From: a bacterium
GTDB taxonomy: Bacteria > UBP15 > UBA6099 > JAJRTR01
Assembly (NCBI GenBank): GCA_024278215.1
Contig: JAJRTR010000044.1
Location: forward strand, 1-10,313
Direction of reading: 5' to 3'
DNA length: 10,313 nt
The notes under the pieces were generated by a model. It did no database searches. It was not told where the DNA came from and was given only the letters and a program-made list of their open reading frames with translations. Positions 1 to 7,473 of the stretch are shown piece by piece (the stretch's first letter is position 1; each line of letters starts with the position of its first letter). The position numbers were made by a program, and so were the translations under genes.

Positions 1-579
1 AAAAGCGTCGCCGCCACACTGGCCGCAAGAAAAGCAGAATTCGGACAAACCATATTAACAATCATGGAAACAGAAAAAACAGGAGACAAAAAAATGGCCC
101 GATACATTCAGAAAAAAATCGACCTGCTCGACACCATACAAACCCTGCAAGCCGACCTGCAAACACTCAACGAAAAACGCCAGTCAACACCCAGACACAT
201 CACCTACGCGCAACTGCCCGAACAATTCCAATTCCAGCAATTCGCCTCAAAAAGAAAACAACTCATCGACACCGTCAAAATGATCGCATACCGCGCCGAA
301 GTCGCCATGGCCTCCGTTCTGAAACAAGCCATGTCCCGTCCCCACGACGCCCATTCCCTGACACGCGAAATCCTCACCACAGACGCGGACCTGATGCCCG
401 ACCACACAAACAACACCCTCACCGTTCGCCTCCATCATCTCACAAATCACTCCACAGACAACGTATTGCTCACCCTGATCGAAACTCTCAACGAATCACA
501 GACCCGTTATCCCAACGCAAACCTTCACCTCGTCTGCGAACTGGTGTCAAGCTCTTTTCCTCCAGGTCAGGAGTCCTGA
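1..579 (+). CDS. Transposase-like protein, C-terminal part (5' end outside window)
   Basis: The frame is open from base 1, so the ATG at 64 is internal and the gene begins left of the window; 192 C-terminal residues are visible. The segment has a charged, probably coiled helix (ARYIQKKIDLLDTIQTLQ) followed by the blocks TPRHITYAQLPEQ, KRKQLIDTVKMIAYRAEVA, TTDADLMPD and LTVRLHHLTN. I associate this arrangement with the C-terminal region of a bacterial putative transposase family, by memory of similar proteins and not by a search. The end (SSFPPGQES) looks natural and not cut. The coding strand is very poor in G and rich in A and C, unlike the genes that follow, which fits a recent arrival. The catalytic residues would lie upstream, so activity cannot be judged. 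No terminal inverted repeat is evident in the 80 bases after the stop. Confidence 0.65.
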   Translation, partial: KSVAATLAARKAEFGQTILTIMETEKTGDKKMARYIQKKIDLLDTIQTLQADLQTLNEKRQSTPRHITYAQLPEQFQFQQFASKRKQLIDTVKMIAYRAEVAMASVLKQAMSRPHDAHSLTREILTTDADLMPDHTNNTLTVRLHHLTNHSTDNVLLTLIETLNESQTRYPNANLHLVCELVSSSFPPGQES

Positions 580-675
580 ATTTTAGTATTTTGGTAAATT
601 CTCCCAATGAACGTCCAAAACGAATAAAATAGAAACGTATTCTCAACTACTGTATAGATGACAAATGGTGAACAA

Positions 676-1524
676 ATGGATAAGGGAAATTATACACCTG
701 CGGAGAGCAGGTTCAGGATATGGATGTATATCAGCGCATGGATGTTTGCCGGCGCGGGTCTGTTTTTTCTTTTCGGCGGCGACCTTATTGTCAACTTTTT
801 AAACGTTGTCACCGAAAAATACCTGACATGGTTCGCGCCGTACCCGCTTCCCGCGGACGGAAACGAGGGCGCGTTCTGGCTTGTGCTGTCCCTTTCAATG
901 ATGGCGATGATCACATGGATATGCAGAGCCGCCTACCTGGACATCAGGCGTAACGGCCGCCTAGTGCATGTTCTGCTGCTTTCGAAATTCTGCTCATCTC
1001 TTTTTTACCTGATATTCTTTATCAAGACTCATCAACTCGCGTATCTTATAGGCATCTCGACAGACTTTCCTATTTTTCTCGTTACATTTGCTTTGTGGAT
1101 ACCGGCTTCTGTGGGAAGCGGCCCTATAGATGAAACAGAAGAGGACATTCTAGCCGCTTTCGGAGAAGCTATGCTGCCGGCCGATGTAGGTTTTGAAATT
1201 GGATACGCGGATTGCAGCAAAGAATGTATAGAAGATGCTCGCAGATTATTTTCCGAACAGGACCCAATGGCCCGCTTTGCCTCAAGGTTGATGATCCGTA
1301 CCGTGGACCTGTTTCCATTCCTTGTTTCATTTCGTTTCACGACGCTTAGGCGGCTCCCGCTCGTGGAAAGAACCGCAATAATCGAGAGAGCCGCACATCA
1401 CCGCAGGTCCAACATCAGGCTGGTGCAGGAGGCTGTGAAACTATTTGTCCTGTTCCCGTTCTTTAATCAGTCTCAAGTACGTAAGCAGATGGGGCAGGCG
1501 CCGGAAGCCGGGGAGGAAGCATGA
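676..1524 (+). CDS. Membrane protein with gluconate 2-dehydrogenase subunit 3-like C-terminus; partner of GMC oxidoreductase
   Basis: Predicted 282 residues from ATG 676. I prefer this start to ATG 658 because GGTGA lies four bases upstream of 676 and nothing similar precedes 658. Four hydrophobic helices lie near residues 14-36, 66-88, 97-117 and 121-144. The Arg-rich loop between helices 2 and 3 (CRAAYLDIRRNGR) should face the cytoplasm, which puts both termini inside. Residues about 155-275 are soluble and resemble the gluconate 2-dehydrogenase subunit 3 family: EAMLPAD at the start, DLFPFLVSFRF plus an Arg-rich helix in the middle, and FFNQSQVRKQMG at the end. Those proteins are small partners of GMC-type flavoprotein dehydrogenases. 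The stop overlaps the next start as ATGA, so the two are translated together. I infer that this protein anchors the flavoprotein to the inner face of the membrane and perhaps passes electrons to quinone. No haem-binding CxxCH motif is present. Confidence 0.75.
   Translation: MDKGNYTPAESRFRIWMYISAWMFAGAGLFFLFGGDLIVNFLNVVTEKYLTWFAPYPLPADGNEGAFWLVLSLSMMAMITWICRAAYLDIRRNGRLVHVLLLSKFCSSLFYLIFFIKTHQLAYLIGISTDFPIFLVTFALWIPASVGSGPIDETEEDILAAFGEAMLPADVGFEIGYADCSKECIEDARRLFSEQDPMARFASRLMIRTVDLFPFLVSFRFTTLRRLPLVERTAIIERAAHHRRSNIRLVQEAVKLFVLFPFFNQSQVRKQMGQAPEAGEEA
1512..1516 (+). promoter_or_regulatory. Ribosome binding site of the GMC oxidoreductase gene
   Basis: GGAGG lies four bases before the ATG at 1521, inside the 3' end of the preceding gene. 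It fixes the start of the oxidoreductase and, with the ATGA overlap, supports coupled translation of the pair. Confidence 0.7.
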
Positions 1525-2975
1525 GTGCGACGAAATATGATTGCGAAGTTGTTGTAGTCGGTACAGGAGCCGGGGGCGCTGTCGCAGGCGCGATACTCGC
1601 GGAATCGGGCAGAGACACGATCATTGTCGAAGAAGGAAAATTCTACAAATCGGAAGACCACGGTCGCACTGATGTTTTCACATCGTTTTCGCGAATGTAC
1701 GTCAGCGGTGGTTCGACAATAGTGATAGGCTTACCGCCCATATCGATAACACTTGGAACAGCGGTAGGCGGCACGACAGCGATCAACTCATCCACATGTT
1801 TCAGGCCGCCACGCGAAAAAGTTGAAGCATGGGGCGGCCCCGCCTGGAAAGAACTCGAACCATATTTCGAGCGTGTCGAAAAACGAATAAACGCGCATTA
1901 CGTGGATATTGACTTGCTCGGCGGCAACTGGAGAGTACTCAAGCGTGGCTGCGACTCGCTCGGCATCGAGATAAAACCGCTGATGCACAATGTTAAAGAC
2001 TGCAAAGCTCGCGGGCGATGCCAGTTCGGATGTCCCGAGGGCGCGAAGCAGAGCACCGACATAAGTTTCATACCCGGCGCACTGGATGCCGGCGCCCGGC
2101 TCCTGACTGAACATCATGTAAAGAAGCTTATAGTGAACAAAGGCCGTGTCGCCGGTGTGTCCGGTGTATCGGCGGATGGTCCGTTCGAGATCAGGGCGAA
2201 AAAAACGATCATTTCGATGGGTGCGCTTCGCACGCCGGTTTTTTTGATCGAAAACAAAATCGCAAACTCGTCGCGACGTGCTGGAAAAGGCCTGCAAATT
2301 CATCCCGCAACAAGGGTTATCGCCGAATTCGACGAGATTGTTGACGGGCACATCGGATTGCCCCAGGGTGCTTTCATCGACAAATGGACGGACAGGGGAG
2401 TGATGCTCGAGGGTATATTTCTGCCACCCGGCATACTCTTCACGTCAGTCTCGCATGTCGGAGCTGCGCTTAAAAAGCTTGCCGCGAATTACAGGCATCT
2501 GTCCGCATTCGGCGTTATGGTCAACGACACTGCGACCGGCACAGTTCGTCCCGGTCATTTCGGTTCGCCTTTCCTTGCACAATACCAGTTGAACAAAGCC
2601 GATGCGGAGAATCTGCGTTTCGGTATTGCTCGTATAGTTGAAATCTATCTTGCCGCGGGCGCGAAACGTATTTTCACCGGATACCACCCGGGTGCCGTCA
2701 TTGAGAACGAAGCCGACCTTAGAAAAATGGAAAACGCTAAATTGAAAGTCACCGATCTTGAAGTGGCGGCGTTCCACCCGCTGGGCACATGCGCAATGGG
2801 CGGCTACAAAAAGAATTCCGTTGTCGATTATTCGTTAAAAACACACGATATTGACGACCTCTATATAATGGACGGCTCCGTCGTGCCGGGTTCGCTTGGC
2901 GTGAATCCACAGGTTACGATAATGGGGCTCGCGATGCGCGCGGCGGAAAAACTTGTGGATGATATGGGGAAATGA
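1521..2975 (+). CDS. GMC family FAD-dependent oxidoreductase
   Basis: 484 residues. The N-terminal strand and glycine-rich loop VVVGTGAGGAVAG (residues 11-23) is the FAD-binding Rossmann motif, and IIVEEG near 34-39 fits the ribose-binding acidic residue. AVGGTTAINSSTCFRPP (from about residue 80) is the second GMC signature. The C-terminus has HPLGTCAMG with the catalytic His419, DGSVVPGSLGVNP with Asn462 as the second catalytic residue, and the closing IMGLAMRAAE helix. Three cysteines, C161, C167 and C171 (C-x5-C-x3-CP), recur in a GMC subgroup that includes long-chain alcohol oxidases and gluconate-type dehydrogenases; their role is unclear. There is no Sec or Tat signal, so the enzyme is probably cytoplasmic and attached to the membrane by the upstream partner. 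The expected reaction is oxidation of a CH-OH group of an alcohol, sugar or sterol; the substrate cannot be read from sequence. All key residues are intact. Confidence 0.93.
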   Translation: MSATKYDCEVVVVGTGAGGAVAGAILAESGRDTIIVEEGKFYKSEDHGRTDVFTSFSRMYVSGGSTIVIGLPPISITLGTAVGGTTAINSSTCFRPPREKVEAWGGPAWKELEPYFERVEKRINAHYVDIDLLGGNWRVLKRGCDSLGIEIKPLMHNVKDCKARGRCQFGCPEGAKQSTDISFIPGALDAGARLLTEHHVKKLIVNKGRVAGVSGVSADGPFEIRAKKTIISMGALRTPVFLIENKIANSSRRAGKGLQIHPATRVIAEFDEIVDGHIGLPQGAFIDKWTDRGVMLEGIFLPPGILFTSVSHVGAALKKLAANYRHLSAFGVMVNDTATGTVRPGHFGSPFLAQYQLNKADAENLRFGIARIVEIYLAAGAKRIFTGYHPGAVIENEADLRKMENAKLKVTDLEVAAFHPLGTCAMGGYKKNSVVDYSLKTHDIDDLYIMDGSVVPGSLGVNPQVTIMGLAMRAAEKLVDDMGK

Positions 2976-3023
2976 AAATATATTGTAGACATTACGTGAA
3001 TGGTTTCATTTCATGTTGTGTTG

Positions 3024-4253
3024 CTATCCCTGCTGATCCTTTCTCTTCGACAGTTCCAGCGCGGTCTTGAGTCCCTTTTCAAATATAATTTTTATTACGA
3101 GGCCGAGCTTGTTCATTTTAAAGAAACGCTCACCGTAGCGGCGTAGTTTGCGAGTGCTGATCTCGATGCCGAGTCCGGGCGTTGTGGGTGGCTGCAACTG
3201 TCCGTCACTGTCGGGAATAATAGGTTGTTTGAGGATTCCGTCACGGTATTTTGGTATCCACGACGGTTCTTCCAGCGGGTACTCGAGGGGAAGCGTGTTC
3301 AGCGGCGAAGCGAGATGCAACTGCATGTTAATAAGAAGACCGATGCCGTTTGTCCAGGTGTGGGGTGAGTACTCGAGCCCCTTTTCGTGAGCCGCGTTCA
3401 TAGTTCTGAGAGCATCCGAAACACCGCAGAAAGTCGCATCCGGCTGGTAGACATCGAAACTGCCCTTTTCCATCATCACCTTTATTTCGTGCCATCCGTA
3501 GTTGAGCTCGGCGCCGGCGATTTTCAGTTTTGCTTTTTCGCGAAGTGACGCGAGTCCGTCGTAGTCGTGCCAGTCGAGAGGCTCCTCGAGCCACACAAAA
3601 CCGCTGTCTGCCGCCGCGGCTGCGAATTCCGTCGCGCGTTCCAAATCCCACGCGGGTATTTTATCTATTATGTTCACAAGCCAGCCCTGGTTGGCGTCGA
3701 CACCCATAGCAAGCTTCCCTTTCACACCCTCACCAACAACCTGTACATGTCTTATGTCGTCTTCAAGCGCAATATTTTTTACACGCAGTTTGGCGGTTTT
3801 ATATCCGCGCTCGGCGATGGCCAGCAGTTCGTCCACACGTTGCACGGGGTCGTGCATCTCGCCTGTCGAGCAATAGACTTCGATTGGTCGCGCCGTGCCT
3901 CCCAGCAATTCGTAAACAGGCTTTCCCTTGCTCTTTCCGACGATGTCCCATATAGCTGCTTCGATCCAGTAATTGCGCCAGCCGAGAAAACTCGCGGCCT
4001 TGAGCCGTTGCCGGACAGTGTCGATATCCTCCGGGTCGAGTCCCATGAGATAGCCGCCTATCAAGTCGCCAAGCCCCTCGCGTTCTCTGCCCATCGCCGC
4101 GCCGGCGGACCATCCTGAGATGCCGCATTTCGTTGTAAGTTTTATAAGTGTGAATGAGTTGTGCGTCTGCGGATAGCCGGGGATCCATGTGGGCCGGAAT
4201 ATTTCCTTTAGTGGTATATGTACATGAAAGAGTTCGATTTTCGCTATTTCCAT
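3024..4253 (-). CDS. Enolase superfamily enzyme, mandelate racemase/muconate lactonizing type (sugar-acid dehydratase or racemase)
   Basis: 409 residues from the ATG at 4253. The frame stays open to 4358, but GGAGG at 4260-4264 is six bases before 4253 and three before a tandem ATG at 4256, so the extra 34 upstream codons, which overlap the preceding gene's 3' end, are not used. The capping domain occupies about 1-120. Barrel landmarks: KLR (K155, R157) at the strand-2 position of the usual K-x-K; DAN with metal ligand D186; LEEPL with E223; GAEL with E249; QPDATFCG with D272; and SPHTW with general base H298 paired to D272. This His-Asp dyad defines the mandelate racemase subgroup, whose members abstract the proton alpha to a carboxylate using Mg2+, mostly as sugar-acid dehydratases. 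R157 in place of the second Lys may alter specificity; I cannot assign the substrate. Helical C-terminal tail about 370-409. It lies 49 bases after the GH38-like gene on the same strand, so they are probably cotranscribed. Confidence 0.9.
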   Translation of the reverse strand: MEIAKIELFHVHIPLKEIFRPTWIPGYPQTHNSFTLIKLTTKCGISGWSAGAAMGREREGLGDLIGGYLMGLDPEDIDTVRQRLKAASFLGWRNYWIEAAIWDIVGKSKGKPVYELLGGTARPIEVYCSTGEMHDPVQRVDELLAIAERGYKTAKLRVKNIALEDDIRHVQVVGEGVKGKLAMGVDANQGWLVNIIDKIPAWDLERATEFAAAAADSGFVWLEEPLDWHDYDGLASLREKAKLKIAGAELNYGWHEIKVMMEKGSFDVYQPDATFCGVSDALRTMNAAHEKGLEYSPHTWTNGIGLLINMQLHLASPLNTLPLEYPLEEPSWIPKYRDGILKQPIIPDSDGQLQPPTTPGLGIEISTRKLRRYGERFFKMNKLGLVIKIIFEKGLKTALELSKRKDQQG

Positions 4254-4259
4254 CATGAA

Positions 4260-4264
4260 CCTCC
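4260..4264 (-). promoter_or_regulatory. Ribosome binding site deciding the start of the enolase-superfamily gene
   Basis: Read on the minus strand this is GGAGG, followed by TTC and two tandem ATGs (4256 and 4253). The six-base spacing favours 4253. The site lies in the 49-base gap after the stop of the GH38-like gene. Confidence 0.7.
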
Positions 4265-4302
4265 GTTCGATTGAACTTCCATATAATATGCTGTACAGCA
4301 AC

Positions 4303-6642
4303 TCATTTGACGCCCGCCTCATTTTTCTCCACTGAAGGAATAAACTCGATCCTGTCATCTTCTGTTGTGAGTATGAGCGTTTTGCGCTCGAACGGCTTCA
4401 GTGAAATCGCGAACCTTCTATCTCCGTTCTTTTCGCTTACCGGTTCTTTACCGATTGTCGCCTCGTCGACACCGGCAATATTCCTGAGTGGAATAAAGAA
4501 TTCCAAATCGGCAGTCGCCGTCATGTCCGAGTAATTGAAAATCTTCACGGCGATCCTTCCTTCCGGTTCAGTCATTTTACCATATTCTTTACCATTAGAT
4601 CCGAGGGGTTTCAATCCATACATTATTGTACTTCGACCGTCGATGCTGATAAAAGACACAGAGCCCGGCAGACTTCCGCTATGAAGCCCCTCCGAAACTG
4701 CAATAAGCGGAAAGTTGTATTCGTAGCCTTCACGGATCAGTCCCGCATCCCGCCAGTCTCCGGCGTGTGGAACAACGGCATACCTGTATTTGTCGCCGCG
4801 GCTGTCGTCCTCAGTTTCTTCAGACAACTCATCCGAAGCGTGCAGGAAAGGAATCTTCATTCTATCGTCGGCATCGACACTTACATACGTGCCTCCAGCG
4901 CCCAGCAGTGCGAACCCGTATTCCGGTGCGGTTGCGATGAAACCGGATGCGTTGACTCTGATCGGCAACACGATGTTCCCGGACTTTTTCAATTGTTCCA
5001 CGACGACGTCAATCTTTTTTCGCAATGAGGCGCTGTCTGCCGCTTCGAGCACGAGTACATGTGGCGACTTGTTGCCTGATGCGGCGATGATCGAACCCGC
5101 GGACTTCGCGAACATCGTTCCAACACCGTTAGCAGCGATTCCCGACTTGATGATATTCCTTTCAGCATAAGTGAAATATTCTTCGATATTATTAGTGAAT
5201 TCGTTGTTGCCGCCAACACCGAGCGAAATACTGAAACCATCGTATTCGCCGCCTGCGGCATTATCTGCCCGGACTTTCGTCGTCTCGACTCCACGCACGG
5301 AAAGCGCCGCCGCAAGTTCGTCCGCCATTCTTTCGACGTCTTTGTCCGCTGGAACAATGATCTCGCAAATATTCATCGGATAGCTACCGACAACATTTCC
5401 GCGGTCGTCAATAAAGTCGACGGACTGCCCCGGCCCGTAATCGACCCAGTTATTTGTCAGCGCGGTTAAGCGTTTTTCGGACAAAAGCACACCATTTGTG
5501 ATCGTCAGGGGGAACATCGCCATTAAACGGATATCCGCCCCATCGAACGCATTGATATATGTTGTAAAATCTATGCGCCGTATTTCCGGACTCCTGTAGA
5601 TAGTCGTTTCCCTGACAATTTCAGGAAATATTTTTTTCTTCAGCTTTTTTTCGACATTTCTCCCGCTGCCGTTTCGGCCTGTTGTTTCATAGACAGGATT
5701 CGACACGACAACAATACGGTCAAACACCGCGCCATGTATCAGAGAAATGTTTTTCGGCACCGAATCATTCAAGTACCATATAGTTCTTTCTTCTTTCTTC
5801 TTTTCATTATTGTCACTTCGGGTTTCATGTGCGGCTGCTTTATTGACTATCGCCACGACGTCGTTTCCGACCCCGATGTCGTCGCGCATAAATTCTTTAT
5901 TCAGCTTTTTTCCGTAAATGCTTCCCAGTCCGCCGCACTCGCCCGGCTCGGACTCTATCCTGTACAGATCGTTTTCGATCCATGTACCCTTCAGCCGGGC
6001 AGGTCGGTAATCCACTGGGAATTTCTGCGACGGCACCGGGTAGAAGACGCTGTAGCCTGTCGCAGGCACATCACCGGCAATCATATACACTCGCGCTGAT
6101 GTGAAGGGGATGTCGACGTTGTTAGTCGTAAGCTGAAAAGCGACTCGGGCACCGGTGCGGTCGACAATATAAAACGCATCGACCGGCACATCGAACTCAA
6201 CATCCGCTTCCACGACATCCGTTCGTTTCCAGCTTAAGGAATTAAAAATGATAATCGGTCTCCCGGATTCGCCCGGCGCGTATTTCGACGTGTCGATCAC
6301 AGATGAAATGTCGCGCAGCGCTTCATCCCTCACGGTAGTTGCGGATTTCAACGCCGCTCGTCGGTTCGCTATGTTATCCGGTTTTGCTTTCCCGGATTTC
6401 CCTGCGGCTGTCGTAATATGCTCTGATTCCTCATTTATAAAAGCGCTTATGCGGTCGAGTTCATCCCATGGATAAGTCGCGCCCGTTATACTATTTACAG
6501 TCGAAAATAGCTCCGCCTCGGCGAGCCGGTTCGCGGCAAACCGCGTCACGCTATCCATAGACACTGCAACCCGGGCACACAAGCAGGCGTAAAGTATAAA
6601 GAATATGCAATATGGGAATAAGACTTTTCTCATGATATTCAT
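4303..6642 (-). CDS. Secreted GH38 alpha-mannosidase-like protein lacking the catalytic barrel
   Basis: 779 residues. Residues 4-28 (MRKVLFPYCIFFILYACLC and onward) form a signal peptide; LYAC at 17-20 could be a poor lipobox. Residues about 30-118 resemble the GH38 helical domain (ATYPWDELDRI). FNSLSWKRTD (133-142) matches the strongly conserved GH38 linker block. YRIESEPGECGGLGSIYGKK (227-246) and RRIDFTTYINAFDG (355-368) are typical beta-sandwich blocks. YAVVPHAGDW (621-630) and a closing domain ending ISLKPFERKTLIL match the family's C-terminus. Normal GH38 enzymes carry an N-terminal barrel of roughly 250-400 residues with the nucleophile Asp and three zinc ligands; here the signal peptide stands in its place. 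The usual HHD motif carrying the fourth zinc ligand appears as NEESEHIT (70-77), so hydrolysis is unlikely. Residues about 425-560 form an alpha/beta insert. Possible roles: sugar binding, partner of another enzyme, or a relic. It lies 68 bases after pth. Confidence 0.72.
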   Translation of the reverse strand: MNIMRKVLFPYCIFFILYACLCARVAVSMDSVTRFAANRLAEAELFSTVNSITGATYPWDELDRISAFINEESEHITTAAGKSGKAKPDNIANRRAALKSATTVRDEALRDISSVIDTSKYAPGESGRPIIIFNSLSWKRTDVVEADVEFDVPVDAFYIVDRTGARVAFQLTTNNVDIPFTSARVYMIAGDVPATGYSVFYPVPSQKFPVDYRPARLKGTWIENDLYRIESEPGECGGLGSIYGKKLNKEFMRDDIGVGNDVVAIVNKAAAHETRSDNNEKKKEERTIWYLNDSVPKNISLIHGAVFDRIVVVSNPVYETTGRNGSGRNVEKKLKKKIFPEIVRETTIYRSPEIRRIDFTTYINAFDGADIRLMAMFPLTITNGVLLSEKRLTALTNNWVDYGPGQSVDFIDDRGNVVGSYPMNICEIIVPADKDVERMADELAAALSVRGVETTKVRADNAAGGEYDGFSISLGVGGNNEFTNNIEEYFTYAERNIIKSGIAANGVGTMFAKSAGSIIAASGNKSPHVLVLEAADSASLRKKIDVVVEQLKKSGNIVLPIRVNASGFIATAPEYGFALLGAGGTYVSVDADDRMKIPFLHASDELSEETEDDSRGDKYRYAVVPHAGDWRDAGLIREGYEYNFPLIAVSEGLHSGSLPGSVSFISIDGRSTIMYGLKPLGSNGKEYGKMTEPEGRIAVKIFNYSDMTATADLEFFIPLRNIAGVDEATIGKEPVSEKNGDRRFAISLKPFERKTLILTTEDDRIEFIPSVEKNEAGVK

Positions 6643-6710
6643 AAGCCTGTTAATTGTAACTTAAAACCGCCTTGAAACTAAGATGAAGCTAAAGATATGG
6701 AAAGCCCCGG

Positions 6711-7310
6711 TTACTCTATTAAAAGTCCGGTCGATGAATTGAATCGGCCCATTGCAACATCGAAACCGTCAGCCACGACAGCTTCCAGGGCGTCGGCGGC
6801 ACTGTCCATAAATTCCGGCAGCAGTTTTTTTTCGTCGGGCATAAAAGAACGAAGCACGAAATCCTCGAGCGGCATGCCCTGCGGCTGCGGCCCGATGCCG
6901 AGGCGGATACGTGGAATGTCCTTTGTCTGGAGCACATCAATAATATTCTTCATGCCCTTGTGTCCTCCGGCGCTGCCTGTTTTGCGGATGCGGATGCGTC
7001 CGAAGTCGATTGCAGCGTCATCATACAGCACAATCATCCGGTGTGGCATAGCGCCTATATTCAGACCCGTTTTCACGAGCGCCTGCCCGCTTAGATTCAT
7101 GTACATCAACGGTTTTATTATTGTGATGCCGCCGGCACCGCACCGGTAGTCTTCGCGAATAAATGAAGTTGTCTTTTTCCTGAGATGAGGTCGGCCGAGC
7201 CGCTTTGCAAACGAGTCGACCGCCATAAATCCGATATTGTGTCGGGTGCGCGAATACTTCAGGCCCGGATTCCCCAGCCCCACAATAACTTCTATTCCGC
7301 TTTCTTCCAT
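6711..7310 (-). CDS. pth: Peptidyl-tRNA hydrolase
   Basis: 199 residues from the ATG at 7310, the usual Pth length; GGAG about eight bases upstream supports this start over the ATG at 7376, which would add 22 residues. The enzyme releases peptides from tRNAs that drop off stalled ribosomes and is essential in most bacteria. Visible signatures: VGLGNPG with N14, RHNIGF with catalytic H24, KPLMYMNLSG (66-75) with N72, YDD with D97, and SAGGHKGMKNII with H117. The loop usually reads GGHNG; here a Lys (K118) replaces the Asn, and I am unsure how common that is. RIRLGIGPQPQGMPLEDFVL completes the family signature. It is the first gene of the minus-strand series leading into the GH38-like and enolase-superfamily genes, and it is divergent from the phosphoesterase gene across 163 bases. 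Confidence 0.96.
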   Translation of the reverse strand: MEESGIEVIVGLGNPGLKYSRTRHNIGFMAVDSFAKRLGRPHLRKKTTSFIREDYRCGAGGITIIKPLMYMNLSGQALVKTGLNIGAMPHRMIVLYDDAAIDFGRIRIRKTGSAGGHKGMKNIIDVLQTKDIPRIRLGIGPQPQGMPLEDFVLRSFMPDEKKLLPEFMDSAADALEAVVADGFDVAMGRFNSSTGLLIE

Positions 7311-7389
7311 ATATATTGCTCCAGCATGATCTCGTATGTGCTTTGATCTAGAAACCTGTGTGAATTTCATAAACACATAAGTCCAGAAT

Positions 7390-7395
7390 ATTATA
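7390..7395 (-). promoter_or_regulatory. Possible -10 element for pth
   Basis: On the minus strand this is a perfect TATAAT, about 80 bases before the preferred pth start. No convincing -35 hexamer lies 16-18 bases upstream. In an AT-rich intergenic stretch such a match can occur by chance. Confidence 0.25.
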
Positions 7396-7456
7396 CGAAA
7401 TTTTCCGGGCCATTGCCGGAATTCCTGTAATATATCCGAATTTGCACAAGTTCAGT

Positions 7457-7462
7457 TATAAT
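7457..7462 (+). promoter_or_regulatory. Possible -10 element for the phosphoesterase gene
   Basis: A perfect TATAAT lies 11 bases before ATG 7474. If used, transcription would begin near 7469, too close to 7474 for a normal ribosome site but about 26 bases before the in-frame ATG at 7495. No good -35 hexamer is seen at standard spacing; TTGCAC at 7442-7447 is too near. Confidence 0.3.
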
Positions 7463-7473
7463 TGTGACAATAG

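Noticed and set aside
580-657. Promoter for the membrane protein/GMC pair
   Set aside because: The stretch is AT-rich, but no -35/-10 pair with acceptable spacing and match could be found by eye.
1788-2351. 187-codon open frame on the minus strand inside the GMC oxidoreductase gene
   Set aside because: It lies wholly antisense to a gene with intact catalytic motifs, has no recognisable domain, and such antisense frames are common when the true gene is GC-rich at codon ends.
2976-3023. Possible bidirectional terminator between the converging oxidoreductase and enolase-superfamily genes
   Set aside because: Only short ATGAAA/TTTCAT complementarity is visible, without a GC-rich stem or a T-run.
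3567-4118. 183-codon open frame on the plus strand inside the enolase-superfamily gene
   Set aside because: Antisense to a well-supported enzyme; its translation shows no motif or sensible hydrophobic pattern.
4254-4358. Longer N-terminus of the enolase-superfamily protein
   Set aside because: The added codons overlap the end of the GH38-like gene, have no family similarity, and a strong ribosome site sits just before 4253.
6697-7149. 150-codon open frame on the plus strand across pth
   Set aside because: Antisense to pth; its Ser/Pro-rich translation is the mirror of the real coding sequence.
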